Program-made: the position numbers and the translations under genes
Notes under the pieces: model-generated
What the model saw: only the letters and a program-made list of their open reading frames with translations
Databases searched by the model: none
What the model was told of the DNA's origin: nothing
In this document: positions 53,799 to 62,317 of the stretch, piece by piece
Position numbering within the stretch: position 1 is the stretch's first letter
How the letters are laid out: the number at the start of each line of letters is the position of its first letter
Assembly: GCF_025698945.1 (NCBI RefSeq)
Contig: NZ_JAILWM010000005.1
Location: forward strand, 1-64,000
Source: Nitrosopumilus sp.
GTDB taxonomy: Archaea; Thermoproteota; Nitrososphaeria; Nitrososphaerales; Nitrosopumilaceae
Reading direction: 5' to 3'
Length of the DNA: 64,000 bases

Positions 53799-54512
53799 TT
53801 ATAGTTTTGACGAATTAATTTTTAATAATTCAGAATCATTTTGGAGCAAATTCAGAATATCATCTAAAAGAATTGGTCTTGTATGTATTTTTGAGATGAT
53901 TTTTTTTACAAACTCAAGATCTGACTTTGTATCAACAGTCCATCTTAACTTGGAAATATCTTTAAAATATTTTAGATCAAATGTTCGGAATTTTTGATTA
54001 TTCCTGAAATATGGGGTGACATGTTCTTTGTCATTATCAGAATGAGCATTTTTTGAAGCTGATTCTAATGCACGAAATGAAAAAACTTCAGTTTCAGTTC
54101 CATATGGAAAAGTCCGTTCAATACAATTAGCTACATAATCAAAAGATCCTGTTTTAAATTTTGTAATTACACTGTCAACGATCTTTGGATCTATCAGAGG
54201 ATTATCAGAGGTAATACGTACAATATTAGAAAATGAAAATTTTTTTGCACATTCATAATATCGATTCAATACATCAAATGGATTTCCTCTAAAACAATCA
54301 ACCCCAAGATTTTCAATGTAATCAAAAATTATATTGTCTTCAGGCAAGGTTGTTGTAGCAACAACTATTTTTTCTATCTGGCTAGAACCTTTTAACTGAT
54401 CTAATAGAAAATGAATTAGGGGTTTTTTTTCAGTTACATTCTGCATTACTTTTCCAGGCAATCGTGTGGAACCCATTCTAGCCTGAATAATACATCCAAT
54501 TTCTACGGCCAT
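53799..54512 (-). CDS. SpsF-like cytidylyltransferase-family nucleotidyltransferase
   Basis: IIQARMGSTRLPGKVM is the glycine-rich start of the SpsF/acylneuraminate cytidylyltransferase superfamily (CTP_transf_3); FDVLNRYYECAKKFSF and VRITSDNPLIDPKIVD complete the nucleotide and metal sites. It differs from classical NeuA, which begins with IPARGGSKG. In this setting it would activate the nonulosonate as its CMP derivative, or act on another sugar acid. It is upstream of and on the same strand as the DegT gene and divergent from pseB. Confidence 0.85.
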   Translation of the reverse strand: MAVEIGCIIQARMGSTRLPGKVMQNVTEKKPLIHFLLDQLKGSSQIEKIVVATTTLPEDNIIFDYIENLGVDCFRGNPFDVLNRYYECAKKFSFSNIVRITSDNPLIDPKIVDSVITKFKTGSFDYVANCIERTFPYGTETEVFSFRALESASKNAHSDNDKEHVTPYFRNNQKFRTFDLKYFKDISKLRWTVDTKSDLEFVKKIISKIHTRPILLDDILNLLQNDSELLKINSSKL

Positions 54513-54626
54513 ACTAGTATTTCTTTGCGTAACTATAAAATTGAATTTATTCAGTTACAAACAAATTAAATGATTGTAAGTGTGTTGATAAGTAAGACTT
54601 TTACTCTTTACTCAAAAACGACTTTC

Positions 54627-55616
54627 ATGTTTGATGGGAAAAAAATCCTTATTACAGGTGGAACAGGTTCCCTAGGACAAGCCCTCACAGCGAAATTGTT
54701 AGAAACGAATGTAAACACAATCAGAATTTTCAGTAGGGATGAGTCAAAGCAAGTTCAGATGCAATCAGGAATACAAGACAAAAGACTAAGATTTTTGATT
54801 GGAGATATTCGTGATTTTCATAGACTTTCACGTGCGCTCGAAGGAATTGATATAGTAATTCATGCAGCTGCCTTAAAACATGTACCAGTAGCAGAATACA
54901 ATCCATTTGAAGCGGTTAAAACAAATGTTGATGGTACACAAAATTTGATAGAAGCTTGCCTAGATAACAATGTAAAAATGGCTTTAGCTATTGGAACAGA
55001 TAAAGCTGTTTCACCTTTTAACACATATGGTGCAACAAAATTTTTGATGGAAAGATTATTTGTTTCAGCAAATTATTACAAAGGGAATCGCGACATAAAA
55101 TTTTTGTGTGTTAGATATGGTAATGTTTTGGGAAGTAGTAATTCGATTGTACCAATAATAAGAAAGCAGATAGTTGAAAAGAAAAAAATTACTATAACGG
55201 ATCCTTCAATGACTAGATTTACTATTACAATGAATGAAGCTTTGGAATTAATTATGAGAGCATTGAAAAATGGTAAGGGCGGAGAGATATTTGTACCAAA
55301 ACTTAAGGCTTACAGATTAAACGATATGAAAGATGCAATTATAGAATTAACAAATTGTAAGAACCAAGTGGAAGAGATGTCTGTTCGTCCAGGTGAAAAG
55401 TTTCATGAAATTTTAATCAACAGAGAAGAATTCAGAAATACCTATGAAAACGAACAGGATTTTATAATACATGAGAAGCAAACGGGGGGAGAAATAAAAA
55501 TTAACGGAACTCCAGTGGACAAGGACAAATGGAAAATGGATTATTCTTCAGAGAATGCAGAATTATTATCTAAGAAAGAATTAAAAGAAATACTGATTAG
55601 AGAGAAATTTTTCTGA
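54627..55616 (+). CDS. pseB: UDP-GlcNAc 4,6-dehydratase family protein (PseB/CapD-like)
   Basis: KILITGGTGSLGQALTAKLL binds NADP, FSRDESKQVQMQ, GDIRDFHRL and HAAALKHVPVAEYNP are specific for PseB/FlaA1-type dehydratases, and FNTYGATKFLMERLF holds the Tyr-x-x-x-Lys pair; the usual catalytic segment reads IGTDKAVSP. It makes UDP-4-keto-6-deoxy-HexNAc, the start of bacillosamine, pseudaminic and legionaminic acid pathways. About 330 residues, soluble, so not the large membrane-bound form. The ATG at 54627 is preferred to one at 54570, which would add a non-conserved 19-residue leader. Confidence 0.92.
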   Translation: MFDGKKILITGGTGSLGQALTAKLLETNVNTIRIFSRDESKQVQMQSGIQDKRLRFLIGDIRDFHRLSRALEGIDIVIHAAALKHVPVAEYNPFEAVKTNVDGTQNLIEACLDNNVKMALAIGTDKAVSPFNTYGATKFLMERLFVSANYYKGNRDIKFLCVRYGNVLGSSNSIVPIIRKQIVEKKKITITDPSMTRFTITMNEALELIMRALKNGKGGEIFVPKLKAYRLNDMKDAIIELTNCKNQVEEMSVRPGEKFHEILINREEFRNTYENEQDFIIHEKQTGGEIKINGTPVDKDKWKMDYSSENAELLSKKELKEILIREKFF

Positions 55617-55674
55617 ACCCAAAACAGAAAATTTAAAATGTTTTATTTTAATTAATAAAAAAGGTTTTCTAGAA

Positions 55675-57213
55675 TTAATTAGAATTTTTTTCAATTTTTT
55701 TCATATATTCTGATGTCAGGGTTTCAAATTCTTCCTTATGATTATCTAAGAAGTTTTGCATTTGGAAGTCTGTGATTTTAACTTCTTTTGTCATTCCGTT
55801 GAAACCATGTAATTGTGTGGCTATTTCTTGCATTAATCTAAGTCTGTCAAATTCAAAAGAATTTTTTTCGTATAATTCTATGTAGTGATTAAGAGTAGAA
55901 TAATTATATTTTGTATTAAGACATTTTTTAACTAAAGGAAGCAGTTCTTCTCTATTTTTCAATCGGTTAACAAAAGGGAGATAATCATAACTGGTTTCCC
56001 CAAAAATAATGGATGGTTTTTCATAAAATCCAGCTTCAAAAGCAGAAGAGCCTGTAATTGTTGTAACTAATTGGCAGTTTTCCATCAATAATTCTGGTTT
56101 TACGTTTGGATGGATTAAAACAACATTAGGCAAATCTAAAATTTCCTTATAAAATGAAGAATTTCTCCATGCGTTTAGTTTCATAGAAAAGTGTTCTTTA
56201 ACATACAATTGAAATCCAACAGGTATTGATTTTGCAATGTCTCTAATTACCTCGAGTTGATTTGTAAAATAAGGTGAGCTGAAAAGAATGGTTCGCTCTG
56301 GTTCATGATGAAGTGGATAATATACAAAGGGTTTTGATAAATCAACTTCTTGAACTGCATTATTATCCAAGAAACGTTGCATTTTCCAACGCTTAATAAT
56401 GAAAGGTAAAATAAAATCAGATTTTGTTAAAAATTTAATTTTTGTATGTCCCCAATTTTCATAAAATTTTCTATAATCATCATTGCAGACCTTAAAGAGA
56501 AAATGTAAATGTCTTCTAACAATATCAAATTTTGATAGTTTGTATTTTTGGTTAGAGAATTTTTTTTTGATTCCTTTTTCAATATACTCATAAGCAGATT
56601 TTTTTTTGATATAATTTTTCAAATCATCAGGAGAAAGATGTAACGATGATGAAAAATTCACATTCGTTTTATCAAAACCATCTATTTTGTCGTAATCTTC
56701 AGAAATTATTGCTCTATTAGACAATCTTGTTGGGTTAAACATCAGAATTTTAATACCTCTACTTCTACACAATTCACAAAAAAGAAAATTTCTGTGCAGA
56801 TCAGTGACAGAAATACACAAAAAATCAGGGTCTACTTCATTTATTACGGATTCAAATATTTTACATTCATCTTCTGTAACTGACAGAATTTCGTCATAGG
56901 TAAATTTATGATACTCGTTAAAGCGATAAAATCTTCTTTCAGAATACGCCAATTGCCATAAATTAATCATATATTTTTCTTCAAAATATTTTAGATAGTC
57001 AAAATCAATTTGATGAGGTTTTGATGAAAGATAATCTCTGTACAGCCAAAATTTTCTGAATTTAACTATTTTTTGAGTTTTGAAGAAATTTCGTGTAACA
57101 TAATTTGTATCAATTATTGCATAAAGTTCATGCTCATACTTTTTTTGTAAAAAACTAGAAATACCAAACTGTATGAGTCCATCATCAATCCAAAAAAGAA
57201 TTTTCCTTTTCAC
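55675..57213 (-). CDS. Capsule polysaccharide biosynthesis-like protein (KpsC/KpsS-like)
   Basis: A 512-residue soluble protein. The C-terminal half has motifs of capsule synthesis proteins of the KpsS/KpsC type (PF05159): VYYPLHHEPERTILF, QLYVKEHFSMKLNAW, LIHPNVKPELLMENCQLVTT and TGSSAFEAGFYEKPSIIFG. Bacterial relatives are Kdo transferases that start or extend a lipid-linked glycan; here the donor could be the local nonulosonate. The N-terminal half is unlike known domains. GTG start at 57213. It is distinct from the three paralogous GT-B proteins, although the KEH and late glycine motifs are analogous. Confidence 0.75.
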   Translation of the reverse strand: MKRKILFWIDDGLIQFGISSFLQKKYEHELYAIIDTNYVTRNFFKTQKIVKFRKFWLYRDYLSSKPHQIDFDYLKYFEEKYMINLWQLAYSERRFYRFNEYHKFTYDEILSVTEDECKIFESVINEVDPDFLCISVTDLHRNFLFCELCRSRGIKILMFNPTRLSNRAIISEDYDKIDGFDKTNVNFSSSLHLSPDDLKNYIKKKSAYEYIEKGIKKKFSNQKYKLSKFDIVRRHLHFLFKVCNDDYRKFYENWGHTKIKFLTKSDFILPFIIKRWKMQRFLDNNAVQEVDLSKPFVYYPLHHEPERTILFSSPYFTNQLEVIRDIAKSIPVGFQLYVKEHFSMKLNAWRNSSFYKEILDLPNVVLIHPNVKPELLMENCQLVTTITGSSAFEAGFYEKPSIIFGETSYDYLPFVNRLKNREELLPLVKKCLNTKYNYSTLNHYIELYEKNSFEFDRLRLMQEIATQLHGFNGMTKEVKITDFQMQNFLDNHKEEFETLTSEYMKKIEKNSN

Positions 57214-57377
57214 GTCAAAGATATTAGATGGACATTAATTAACATATTTGAGAAATACCTCAAATGGATTAGATGAACATCAAAAAATTTAACATTAGAT
57301 ATGAAAATTTCTAGCCAGAATTTTGTGAGATTATTAAAGATTAAAAACAAATGGAGTCTTTGAATTTTTAGAAAAAC

Positions 57378-59228
57378 ATGAATAAAAATAGAAAAATTAT
57401 TTTCCTTAACAAAAATCCAGACGAGTTAAAGTTTGAAAAAAACCCAAATTCACTTGTTGTTACTTACGATTTACTACGAGAAGAGATTCTACGTAACGAA
57501 AAATACATAGTTTTAAACTTTCATAGATTTGTGCAATCAAAAGAAAATTGGAAAGAAGTAGTTAGTTCATCATTAGAATGGTTTAACAGTTTCACAGAAA
57601 CCAAAATTAATTCAAACAAAACAATTGTTGAGACACTAAATTTTGAGAACACCTCATTGTGGTGGTTTATTTATGATACAGTTTGGGAATCAAAAAACGG
57701 AGTTTTTGACATATTTTACAATATTAAAGGAATAGAATTTTTGCTTAAAAAATACAATCCAAATGAAATAGAAGTAATCGGAACATTTGATTTTCCGATC
57801 AAGGAAATTCTTGAAATATTTAAAAAAAAGTACAAATTTTCAGCAAATTATAATAAATATTTTATGAAAAAAATTTCGAAGGATTCAGATTCTTTATTGT
57901 ATAAAATCAAATTGTTTGTTGAAATGTTATTTTTAAAATTTATCAAGAATCCAAAAAATAAATCTGAAATAGGAGTTTTTTTAAAACATGGGAGTTCAGC
58001 ATTAGAAAAAAATAGAAAAGGTCAAAAATTAATAATAGATCATTATGTAAATGAATTTACAGAATATTTTTTTGAAAATAGAGAAAAGTTTAGTTTTATA
58101 TCTCGCAATTTACCAGGAACAAAAAAAGGAATCAGCAATATTTTACAAAATTTCTTAATGATTTTTTCTGGAATATTTTATCCTTGGATCGGATATTCAT
58201 CTTTTTCAGACTTGAAAATGTTTAAAAATAATACAGAATTTTATTCAAAAAAATTTGAAGAGTTAAAAGATCAACATTCATTTAGAAAGGTATTTCAAAT
58301 TGAAGATGTAGACTCGTTTCAATTATTCAACAGAATTTTTCTTGAGCAAATTCCCCGATTATTAGCATTTGTAAGGCTTGAGTTAGAAATTTCAAAAAAA
58401 TATTTTATTGAGAATAATCCAAGAATTATTTTTACGACTGACTCAATCAGTCCTGCAGGTAGAGCACTTTGTTTTAGGGCATCACAAATACATAAAAAAG
58501 TCATCACACCACAAGGTGGCATAATTAGTTCAGAGATTCCAGTTAACATGGGTTTTTTGATTCATAAAAATTTTGATAAAAAAATTCTTCCAACATATCT
58601 TGTATGGGGAGAGTACCACAAAAAAATATTAGAAAATAGAAATTACCCTTCAAATTTAATAAAAAAAGTAGGGTTTTGGCAAATTCAAAATGAGAAAATT
58701 GAAAATTCAGAATTTGGTAAATACATTTTGTATATTGCTGGTGCAAATCTAAATAAGCTTGAATATATTTTGTCATTAGAAGAAGAAATTTTTACGATTA
58801 AAAAAATCCACATAGTTTTACCAAAGGGATATAGACTTGTTGTAAAATTACATCCATCACTATCAAATCAATTCTATAAAGAAAAAATTGGAGAATTAAA
58901 TAGTATTATTTTGTTAGAAGGTAGTTCAAATATCGATGTAGAGTCATTGATAAACAATGCAGAAATAATTGTAGGAAAGGGTTCCACATTGTTAATTCAA
59001 GCTGCAATTAAAAATAAACCGGTAATCATAATTAATTTAAAAAGCAATTTGAATTTTATAGGAATTGATAGCATTCCATTTGTTACATCAATAGATGAAT
59101 ATGAACAGAAACAAAATGAATTTATTAATGAGGGGTTAACTCCGGACTACCATATTGAAAGATTCATTCACAAAGAGGGTAAAGAGGCAGTCAATTTAAT
59201 CATAAAAGAGTTAGAAAGTTGTGAATAA
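57378..59228 (+). CDS. Large GT-B-like surface-glycan protein, paralogue 3
   Basis: A 616-residue paralogue of the 46692 gene: NFHRFVQSKENW, FENTSLWWFIYDTVW, YNPNEIEVIGTFDFPI, FQIEDVDSFQLFNRIF, VITPQGGIISSE, YLVWGEYHKKIL, YILYIAGANLNKLEYI, FTIKKIHIVLPKG, LVVKLHPSLSNQF and IVGKGSTLLIQAAIKNKPV align segment by segment. It therefore shares the unusual N-terminal domain and the C-terminal KLHP-type GT-B domain. Followed after 20 bp by a nucleotidyltransferase gene. Transfer of an activated nonulosonate onto a glycan is a plausible but unproven role. Confidence 0.7.
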   Translation: MNKNRKIIFLNKNPDELKFEKNPNSLVVTYDLLREEILRNEKYIVLNFHRFVQSKENWKEVVSSSLEWFNSFTETKINSNKTIVETLNFENTSLWWFIYDTVWESKNGVFDIFYNIKGIEFLLKKYNPNEIEVIGTFDFPIKEILEIFKKKYKFSANYNKYFMKKISKDSDSLLYKIKLFVEMLFLKFIKNPKNKSEIGVFLKHGSSALEKNRKGQKLIIDHYVNEFTEYFFENREKFSFISRNLPGTKKGISNILQNFLMIFSGIFYPWIGYSSFSDLKMFKNNTEFYSKKFEELKDQHSFRKVFQIEDVDSFQLFNRIFLEQIPRLLAFVRLELEISKKYFIENNPRIIFTTDSISPAGRALCFRASQIHKKVITPQGGIISSEIPVNMGFLIHKNFDKKILPTYLVWGEYHKKILENRNYPSNLIKKVGFWQIQNEKIENSEFGKYILYIAGANLNKLEYILSLEEEIFTIKKIHIVLPKGYRLVVKLHPSLSNQFYKEKIGELNSIILLEGSSNIDVESLINNAEIIVGKGSTLLIQAAIKNKPVIIINLKSNLNFIGIDSIPFVTSIDEYEQKQNEFINEGLTPDYHIERFIHKEGKEAVNLIIKELESCE

Positions 59229-59248
59229 ACGATTTGGATAGAAAAATT

Positions 59249-60013
59249 ATGAATACTGCTGCTTTTGTTCCAGTCAGATTATCTTCTTCAAGATTACCAG
59301 CAAAATCATTGCTTGACTTATCAGGAAAACCATGTTTTCAACGTCTAGTAGAGAGAATAAAAAGATCCAGAGGAATACAACAAGTTGTATTATGTACAAC
59401 CAACAATTCTGAAGATGATAAAATTGTTAATTTAGCAAAAAAAATGAATATCAAGATTTATCGTGGTAAGGAAAAAGACATCATTGACAGATACTATCAT
59501 GCTGCAAAAGAATTCAACATAAAAAATATAATCAATATTGATGGTGATGATATTTTTTGTGAACCAGAATTTATAGAAAAAACCAACAATGTCCTTTCAG
59601 GAAATAAATATGATTATGTTGCTTGGAAGGATCTGCCTTTAGGCACAACACCCATTGGAATAAAATTTGAAGCTCTGGAAAAAATTTGGGAAAAAAAAGA
59701 TACAAACGACACTGAAACTGGTTGGGGTAAATTCTTTACAGAAACAGGATTGTTTAAAATCAAGTACCTTTCATCAGATAAAATAAAGTCAGATGAAAAA
59801 TCTATTCGTCTCACATTGGATTATCCTGAAGATTATCAATTATTCCAAGAAATTTATAAAAATCTAGAAGAACCATTCTCACTTTTCGACATAACTAAGT
59901 TATTTTCCGATAAACCAGAATTAAAAAAAATAAATGAAGGATTATTAGAAATTTATAAAAAAAATTTTGAAAGCAAATCAACGAAAATAAAACTAAAAAA
60001 TTCAAAAATTTGA
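59249..60013 (+). CDS. Second cytidylyltransferase-like nucleotidyltransferase
   Basis: FVPVRLSSSRLPAKSLLDL is the nucleotide-binding start of the KdsB/NeuA/SpsF superfamily; FQRLVERIKRSRG, IDRYYHAAKEF and INIDGDDIFCEPEFI (metal Asp) follow. A late RLTLDYPEDYQLFQEIY resembles SpsF/NeuA tails. It likely activates a second acidic sugar, or the same one in a parallel route. The ATG at 59249 directly precedes the conserved strand; a TTG at 59234 is possible. Its stop is 1 nt from the convergent acyltransferase gene. Confidence 0.82.
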   Translation: MNTAAFVPVRLSSSRLPAKSLLDLSGKPCFQRLVERIKRSRGIQQVVLCTTNNSEDDKIVNLAKKMNIKIYRGKEKDIIDRYYHAAKEFNIKNIINIDGDDIFCEPEFIEKTNNVLSGNKYDYVAWKDLPLGTTPIGIKFEALEKIWEKKDTNDTETGWGKFFTETGLFKIKYLSSDKIKSDEKSIRLTLDYPEDYQLFQEIYKNLEEPFSLFDITKLFSDKPELKKINEGLLEIYKKNFESKSTKIKLKNSKI

Positions 60014-60014
60014 A

Positions 60015-60410
60015 TCAATCTTTATATGGTATTTTTTTAATTTTTTTAGCTGGAACGCCAGCCCAGATTTCATTATTGGGAACATCCTGAGTCACAAAAG
60101 AATATGCAGCCACAATAGAATTTTCACCAATTGTCACATTAGGCATGACAGTGCTATGAGTGCCAATCTTACAGTTTTTTTTTAGAATAACTTTTCCTTT
60201 TTTAGAGTCTATTGTAGAATTAGAGTAAATGGAGCAATGAGAACCAATCTTGACATTATCTTGGATTTCAACACCATAAGAACTATTGATGTATGAAAAA
60301 GTTCCAATATCAAAATTTTTTCCCAAAATTAATTTTTCAGGATATTGAACAATGTAGTTATATTTTGTAGGTTTTCCATGTTTGATTTCTGGTTTTTTCC
60401 ACACAGTCAT
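60015..60410 (-). CDS. Hexapeptide-repeat acyltransferase
   Basis: This 131-residue left-handed beta-helix protein has hexapeptide repeats with Ile/Val at the turns (VKIGSHCSIYSNSTID, CKIGTHSTVMPNVTIGENSI) and the usual C-terminal IWAGVPAKKIKKI. Members acetylate hydroxyl or amino groups of sugars with acetyl-CoA. Next to neuC it could act as the N- or O-acetyltransferase of the second nonulosonate set (LegH/NeuD-like), but it lacks the N-terminal domain of PglD/NeuD. ATG start at 60410, 14 bp after neuC. Confidence 0.85.
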   Translation of the reverse strand: MTVWKKPEIKHGKPTKYNYIVQYPEKLILGKNFDIGTFSYINSSYGVEIQDNVKIGSHCSIYSNSTIDSKKGKVILKKNCKIGTHSTVMPNVTIGENSIVAAYSFVTQDVPNNEIWAGVPAKKIKKIPYKD

Positions 60411-60424
60411 ATTTTTTCTAAATT

Positions 60425-61567
60425 CTAATATCTAATTTGCTTTTTGAGGATATCGTTATTTAATTTGATATTTTCAAGGTATTTTATAATTATTTTGGAG
60501 GAATTTCCATCACCATAGATCTTATCAGTTTTTCTAACAACATTTGTTTTTAAGCATTTTTTTATGGCTTGGAGAATTTTTTTGCTAGAATGGTCTACAT
60601 CAATTACATTTTTACCATGTTCACGTCCTATCTGCCTTATTCCAATATTTATTACAGGTATTCCAAAATAACTTGCTTCAATCATCCCACTGCTAGAATT
60701 TCCAACTAGAACTCCCCCATATTTTAAAAATCCCAAATAATCATCACGTGGAACGTTACTGTAGAATTTAATAAAATCAAATTTTTTTGAATATTTTTTT
60801 AATGCTCTAAATATAGCGGAGTTTCCAGGATCAGAATTTGGAGCTATAGCAATTGTTTTCTTTCCAATTTTTCTAATTGCATCCAAAGTAGATAGTATTT
60901 GTTTTTCACTTTCATCAATCTGTGTAGTTACAGAATGCTGTAAAAGAATAATCTCATCTCCAGAAAATTTGATATCATATTTTTTTTCTAAAAATTCTTT
61001 TCCGATTATTTTTTTTGATACAACATCATCAATACTTGGAGAACCTGTGAAAAAAACATGTTTTGGATCTTCGCCCATTTTAATAATTCTAGATTTGCTT
61101 TTTTTGGATGCTGCAAAGTGGATATTAGACATTTTTGTTATAGCATGTCTATTATATTCATCAATTCCACCCTTTGAGCGATCTCCACCATGAATATGGG
61201 CATTAGGAATATTCATGTGATATGCAGCTATTGAAGATGCCAACATTTCATCTCGATCTCCTAAAACTAGATTTATGTCAGGTTTAATTTTATCAAAAGC
61301 TTGAGAAAATAAAATAATTGCATGTCCTAACTGTTTTGTTGATTCTAATGTAGAATCTTTGTTTGGCATCATTGGGATTTTTGAGAAAATCTTGAAGCCG
61401 TCTTTTTTAATTTCATTGATTGTTTTTCCATATTTTTCAGATAAATGCATGCCAGTTACCAAAAGGTACAATTCCAAGGATTTGCTATTTTGTATTTCAA
61501 ATAACAAAGGTCGTAAAATTCCATATTCTGCCCTTGTTCCAGTAGTGATTGAGATTTTTCTTGTCAA
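60425..61567 (-). CDS. neuC: UDP-N-acetylglucosamine 2-epimerase, hydrolysing (NeuC/LegG-like)
   Basis: ITTGTRAEYGILRPLLFEI, LVTGMHLSEKYG, LVLGDRDEMLAS, HIHGGDRSKGGIDEYNRHAI, FFTGSPSIDDV, and GNSSSGMIEASYFGIPVINIG are the successive signatures of NeuC/LegG enzymes. The EYNRHA segment is characteristic of this group compared with WecB. It hydrolyses a UDP-HexNAc (or its 4-amino derivative) and inverts C2, giving the free sugar for NeuB. TTG start at 61567, divergent from the second neuB with a 51-bp spacer. Confidence 0.93.
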   Translation of the reverse strand: MTRKISITTGTRAEYGILRPLLFEIQNSKSLELYLLVTGMHLSEKYGKTINEIKKDGFKIFSKIPMMPNKDSTLESTKQLGHAIILFSQAFDKIKPDINLVLGDRDEMLASSIAAYHMNIPNAHIHGGDRSKGGIDEYNRHAITKMSNIHFAASKKSKSRIIKMGEDPKHVFFTGSPSIDDVVSKKIIGKEFLEKKYDIKFSGDEIILLQHSVTTQIDESEKQILSTLDAIRKIGKKTIAIAPNSDPGNSAIFRALKKYSKKFDFIKFYSNVPRDDYLGFLKYGGVLVGNSSSGMIEASYFGIPVINIGIRQIGREHGKNVIDVDHSSKKILQAIKKCLKTNVVRKTDKIYGDGNSSKIIIKYLENIKLNNDILKKQIRY

Positions 61568-61618
61568 ATCATTTAAGAACGGATTAGAGTATTTATATGA
61601 ATTAGGGAGAAATTTATC

Positions 61619-62317
61619 ATGTTTTTTGTAGTAGCTGAGATAGGAGTAAACTGGGACGGAGATAAAAAAATAGCCTCAGAAATGATTCAAGCAGCAAAAA
61701 ATGCAGGATGTGATGCTGTGAAATTCCAATCATTTTCTGAAGACATGATAAAAGATCATCCTGAAAGTAAGCGTCTAATAAAATCATCAATTTTACCAGA
61801 AAATATTGAAATTATAGATAATTTGGCAAAATCAATAGGAATCGAATGGTTTTCTACTCCAATGTTTCCAGAAGCAGTTGAATTTCTTAATCCATTTGTA
61901 AGTCGGTTCAAATTACGCGAATATGATGGCAGAAGTCTTTTGAAGGATGTGGAGACAGAGTTAGTCAAAAAAATAAAAAAAACTAAAAAAGAAGTCATAA
62001 TAAGTTCAGAGAAATCACCTAAGAATTCCAAATATTGGAAAGACCCACAAATTAAGTGGCTATATGTAGTCCCAAAATATCCTTGTGAATTAAATGAGTT
62101 GCAATTTCAACATATAAGGGATTTTGACGGATTTTCGAATCATTGTCCAGAAATTATTGCACCAATAACAGCTGCCGTATGCGGTGCAAGAATAATAGAA
62201 GTTCACATAACATCAGACAAAACAAGATCTTTTGTGGATAATCCAGTTAGTTTTGATTTGAATGAATTGCGATTACTTCTTGAGTATATTAGAAAAATTG
62301 AAAGAATCAATTTTTGA
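61619..62317 (+). CDS. NeuB-family synthase lacking the SAF domain
   Basis: The 232-residue protein covers only the TIM barrel: FVVAEIGVNWDGDKKIA, CDAVKFQSFSEDMI, WFSTPMFPEAVEFL, WLYVVPKYPCE, GFSNHCPEI and ARIIEVHITSDKTRSFVDN. Both metal-binding histidines (SNHC, EVHIT) and the VKFQ Lys remain. The PGPDH-type segment is replaced by SFVDN, and the C-terminal antifreeze-like domain is absent because the frame stops cleanly. Start ATG at 61619 with AGGGAGA upstream. It may be a different aldolase-type synthase rather than a decayed copy. The 3' end overlaps the convergent DegT gene by 11 bp. Confidence 0.85.
   Translation: MFFVVAEIGVNWDGDKKIASEMIQAAKNAGCDAVKFQSFSEDMIKDHPESKRLIKSSILPENIEIIDNLAKSIGIEWFSTPMFPEAVEFLNPFVSRFKLREYDGRSLLKDVETELVKKIKKTKKEVIISSEKSPKNSKYWKDPQIKWLYVVPKYPCELNELQFQHIRDFDGFSNHCPEIIAPITAAVCGARIIEVHITSDKTRSFVDNPVSFDLNELRLLLEYIRKIERINF

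Noticed and set aside
61619-62317. Short NeuB as a truncated pseudogene
   Set aside because: The frame ends cleanly, active-site residues and a good ribosome-binding site are kept, and no SAF-domain remnant follows.
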